The translations under genes were made by a program, and so were the position numbers. From Planctomycetota bacterium (GTDB lineage Bacteria > Planctomycetota > PLA2 > JAEUHO01): a DNA stretch of 64,000 bases. Positions 62,856 through 64,000 of the stretch are shown one piece after another. The stretch is taken from positions 27,215 through 91,214 of the forward strand of contig JAJDEN010000027.1 of assembly GCA_029259775.1 (NCBI GenBank), in the 5' to 3' direction. The first letter of the stretch is position 1, and each line of letters opens with the position of its first letter. The notes below the pieces were generated by a model, which saw only the letters and a list, made by a program, of their open reading frames with translations, had not been told where the DNA came from and searched no databases.

Positions 62856-63239
62856 TTGGCGTTGATCGGCGGCAAGCGAGGAGCAATTGCGTTGGACAGC
62901 AAGGACCCGGAGTTCTGGTTCACGCCGAAAAAGCACGGCTACGGCGCCACGCCGACGCACTGGAAAGGCTGGGTCGCAACGGCGGCTTTCGCGATGGCGC
63001 TGCCGGCCGTGTCGCTTCCGTTTCTTCTGTCGCTGACGGACGAGACGCGGACGGCGGGCATCATGCTCTGGGCTGGTGCCGTGCTGTGGGCAGTCTGGCA
63101 GTTCACGCTGTTTGCCAAGCGCAAGACGGACGGCGAATGGCTGTGGCGCTGGAAGGGTGTGGCCTATCGCTCGATGCTCGACGATCTCGGCAAGGCTGGC
63201 GAAGGCGGCGCTGAGAATAAAGGTAACGACAAGAACTGA
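62856..63239 (+). CDS. Small membrane protein between sufB and sufC
   Basis: 127 residues from TTG 62856, with AGGAG nine bases upstream and an in-frame stop before it. Two hydrophobic helices (GWVATAAFAMALPAVSLPFLL and AGIMLWAGAVLWAVWQFTLF) are followed by a charged tail. Genes of this kind sit between sufB and sufC in some alphaproteobacteria (Hyphomicrobium/Rhizobiales-like), as I recall; planctomycete suf operons are not known to me to carry it. It is therefore evidence that this end of the window has a different origin. No function known. Confidence 0.7.
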   Translation: MALIGGKRGAIALDSKDPEFWFTPKKHGYGATPTHWKGWVATAAFAMALPAVSLPFLLSLTDETRTAGIMLWAGAVLWAVWQFTLFAKRKTDGEWLWRWKGVAYRSMLDDLGKAGEGGAENKGNDKN

Positions 63240-63335
63240 GCGGCGCTTGCCGCTGGCTGTGAAAATTTGAGTTCGCGGTGGGCTTTCGGGCCCCGTGGCC
63301 TCGGGATGAAAATTAAAACCGGAGTGAAGCACGAC

Positions 63336-64000
63336 ATGCTTGAGATTAAAAACCTGCACGCCAAGATCGCCGAAGAGGACAAGATGATTCTCAATGGCAT
63401 CGACCTTGTCATCCCGAAGGGCGAAGTCCATGCGATCATGGGGCCGAACGGTTCTGGCAAGTCGACGCTGTCCTACGTGCTTGCAGGCCGCGACGACTAT
63501 GAAGTGACCGAAGGCGATATCGTCTGGAACGGTCAGTCGCTGCTGGAGCTTGAGCCCGATGAGCGGGCTGCGGCAGGTGTCTTCCTGGCATTCCAGTACC
63601 CGATGGAAATTCCAGGCGTTGCAGGCCTCACGTTCCTGCGCACAGCCGTCAACTCGCTGCGCAAGAAGCGTGGCGGTGAAGAACTGACGACGCCTGCGTT
63701 CATGAAGCTGGTGAAAGAGCTTGGTGCAAAACTCAACATCGACATCGAAATGCTGAAGCGCCCGGTCAACGTCGGGTTCTCCGGCGGCGAAAAGAAACGT
63801 TCGGAAATTCTTCAGATGGCGATGCTGGAGCCGACGCTTTGCGTTCTCGATGAAACCGACTCCGGCCTTGATATCGATGCGCTTCGCGTCGTCTCCGATG
63901 GCGTGAATGCACTGCGTGGACCTGAGCGGGCGATGCTCGTGATTACGCACTATCAGCGGCTGTTGAACTACATCGTCCCCGACTTCGTCCACGTCCTCGT
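63336..64000 (+). CDS. sufC: Fe-S cluster assembly ATPase SufC, C-terminus beyond the window
   Basis: The first ~221 residues are present. Walker A is GPNGSGKSTLSYVL, the Q-loop lies in FLAFQYPMEIPGV, the ABC signature is FSGGEKKRSEILQM, and Walker B plus the SufC-specific Asp is LCVLDETDSGLDID; the switch His is in LVITHYQRLL. SufC powers cluster assembly on SufB-SufD. Start ATG 63336 was chosen from the MLEIKNLHAKI family start; it follows a GGAG at 63321-63324. Codon usage is alphaproteobacterium-like until the final dozen codons, which turn GC-rich again. Confidence 0.95.
   Translation, partial: MLEIKNLHAKIAEEDKMILNGIDLVIPKGEVHAIMGPNGSGKSTLSYVLAGRDDYEVTEGDIVWNGQSLLELEPDERAAAGVFLAFQYPMEIPGVAGLTFLRTAVNSLRKKRGGEELTTPAFMKLVKELGAKLNIDIEMLKRPVNVGFSGGEKKRSEILQMAMLEPTLCVLDETDSGLDIDALRVVSDGVNALRGPERAMLVITHYQRLLNYIVPDFVHVL

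Overview
The window is high-GC (roughly two-thirds G+C by eye), densely coded bacterial DNA that looks like a planctomycete (Planctomycetota), probably an uncultured or metagenome-derived one. I infer this from the gene content: Hanks-type Ser/Thr kinases with WD40 or FHA modules, a pseudokinase fused to a formylglycine-generating-enzyme (FGE)-like domain, a CHAT protease, a planctomycete-style ECF sigma factor, many TPR/HEAT proteins with signal peptides or lipoboxes, and a signal peptidase with an N-terminal helix-turn-helix. No rRNA, prophage, insertion sequence or CRISPR array was seen. The one tRNA is tRNA-Ser(GCU) at 35.6 kb.

Region 0-10 kb. The left edge holds a chemosensory operon (receptor, CheW, truncated CheR) whose receptor and gene order resemble the Wsp surface-sensing system that drives c-di-GMP synthesis. 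Next come a dienoyl-CoA-reductase-like SDR, a lipoprotein-secretin pair, a membrane protein, and a secreted HEAT/von Willebrand A protein. A FliA/WhiG-type sigma factor follows, with a well-formed c-di-GMP-I (GEMM) riboswitch in its leader. That RNA is the clearest regulatory element in the window and makes c-di-GMP a likely theme of this region.

Region 10-35 kb. This is mostly housekeeping and envelope functions on the minus strand, in tightly overlapping (ATGA) operons: nitrilase; ECF sigma, anti-sigma and a helical secreted protein; a modular signal peptidase; HNH nuclease; acyl-CoA ligase, M1 peptidase and membrane protein; a pair of paralogous membrane-anchored proteins; and a TPR-DUF2325 protein, PepP, amino-acid binding protein and ABC permease. 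On the plus strand are thioredoxin (with a good terminator) and a rubrerythrin-like protein behind a structured leader. Three intergenic clusters of GTAGGGGCGG-type palindromes lie at 2.9, 23.5 and 33.8 kb.

Region 35-58.7 kb. This accessory-looking block carries TPR/HEAT lipoproteins, a lipoprotein ending in a phage tail-collar-like domain, a pseudokinase-FGE fusion, a 1724-residue kinase-WD40 protein, an FHA-kinase, a tiny membrane protein translationally linked to a CHAT protease, a planctomycete-type ECF sigma factor, and a 1228-residue lipoprotein with a hydrolase-like domain and Ig-like repeats. It is the best candidate for an undescribed signalling or effector system.

Region 58.8-64 kb. 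A DinB-fold protein, TruB, a DUF3465 protein and the SUF Fe-S operon (Rrf2-type regulator with a clear promoter/operator, sufB, a small membrane protein, sufC). Codon usage changes abruptly inside sufB near 62.04-62.09 kb to an alphaproteobacterium-like pattern, and may change back at the last bases of the window. Sequence beyond that point should be treated as a possible assembly chimera or recombination tract.
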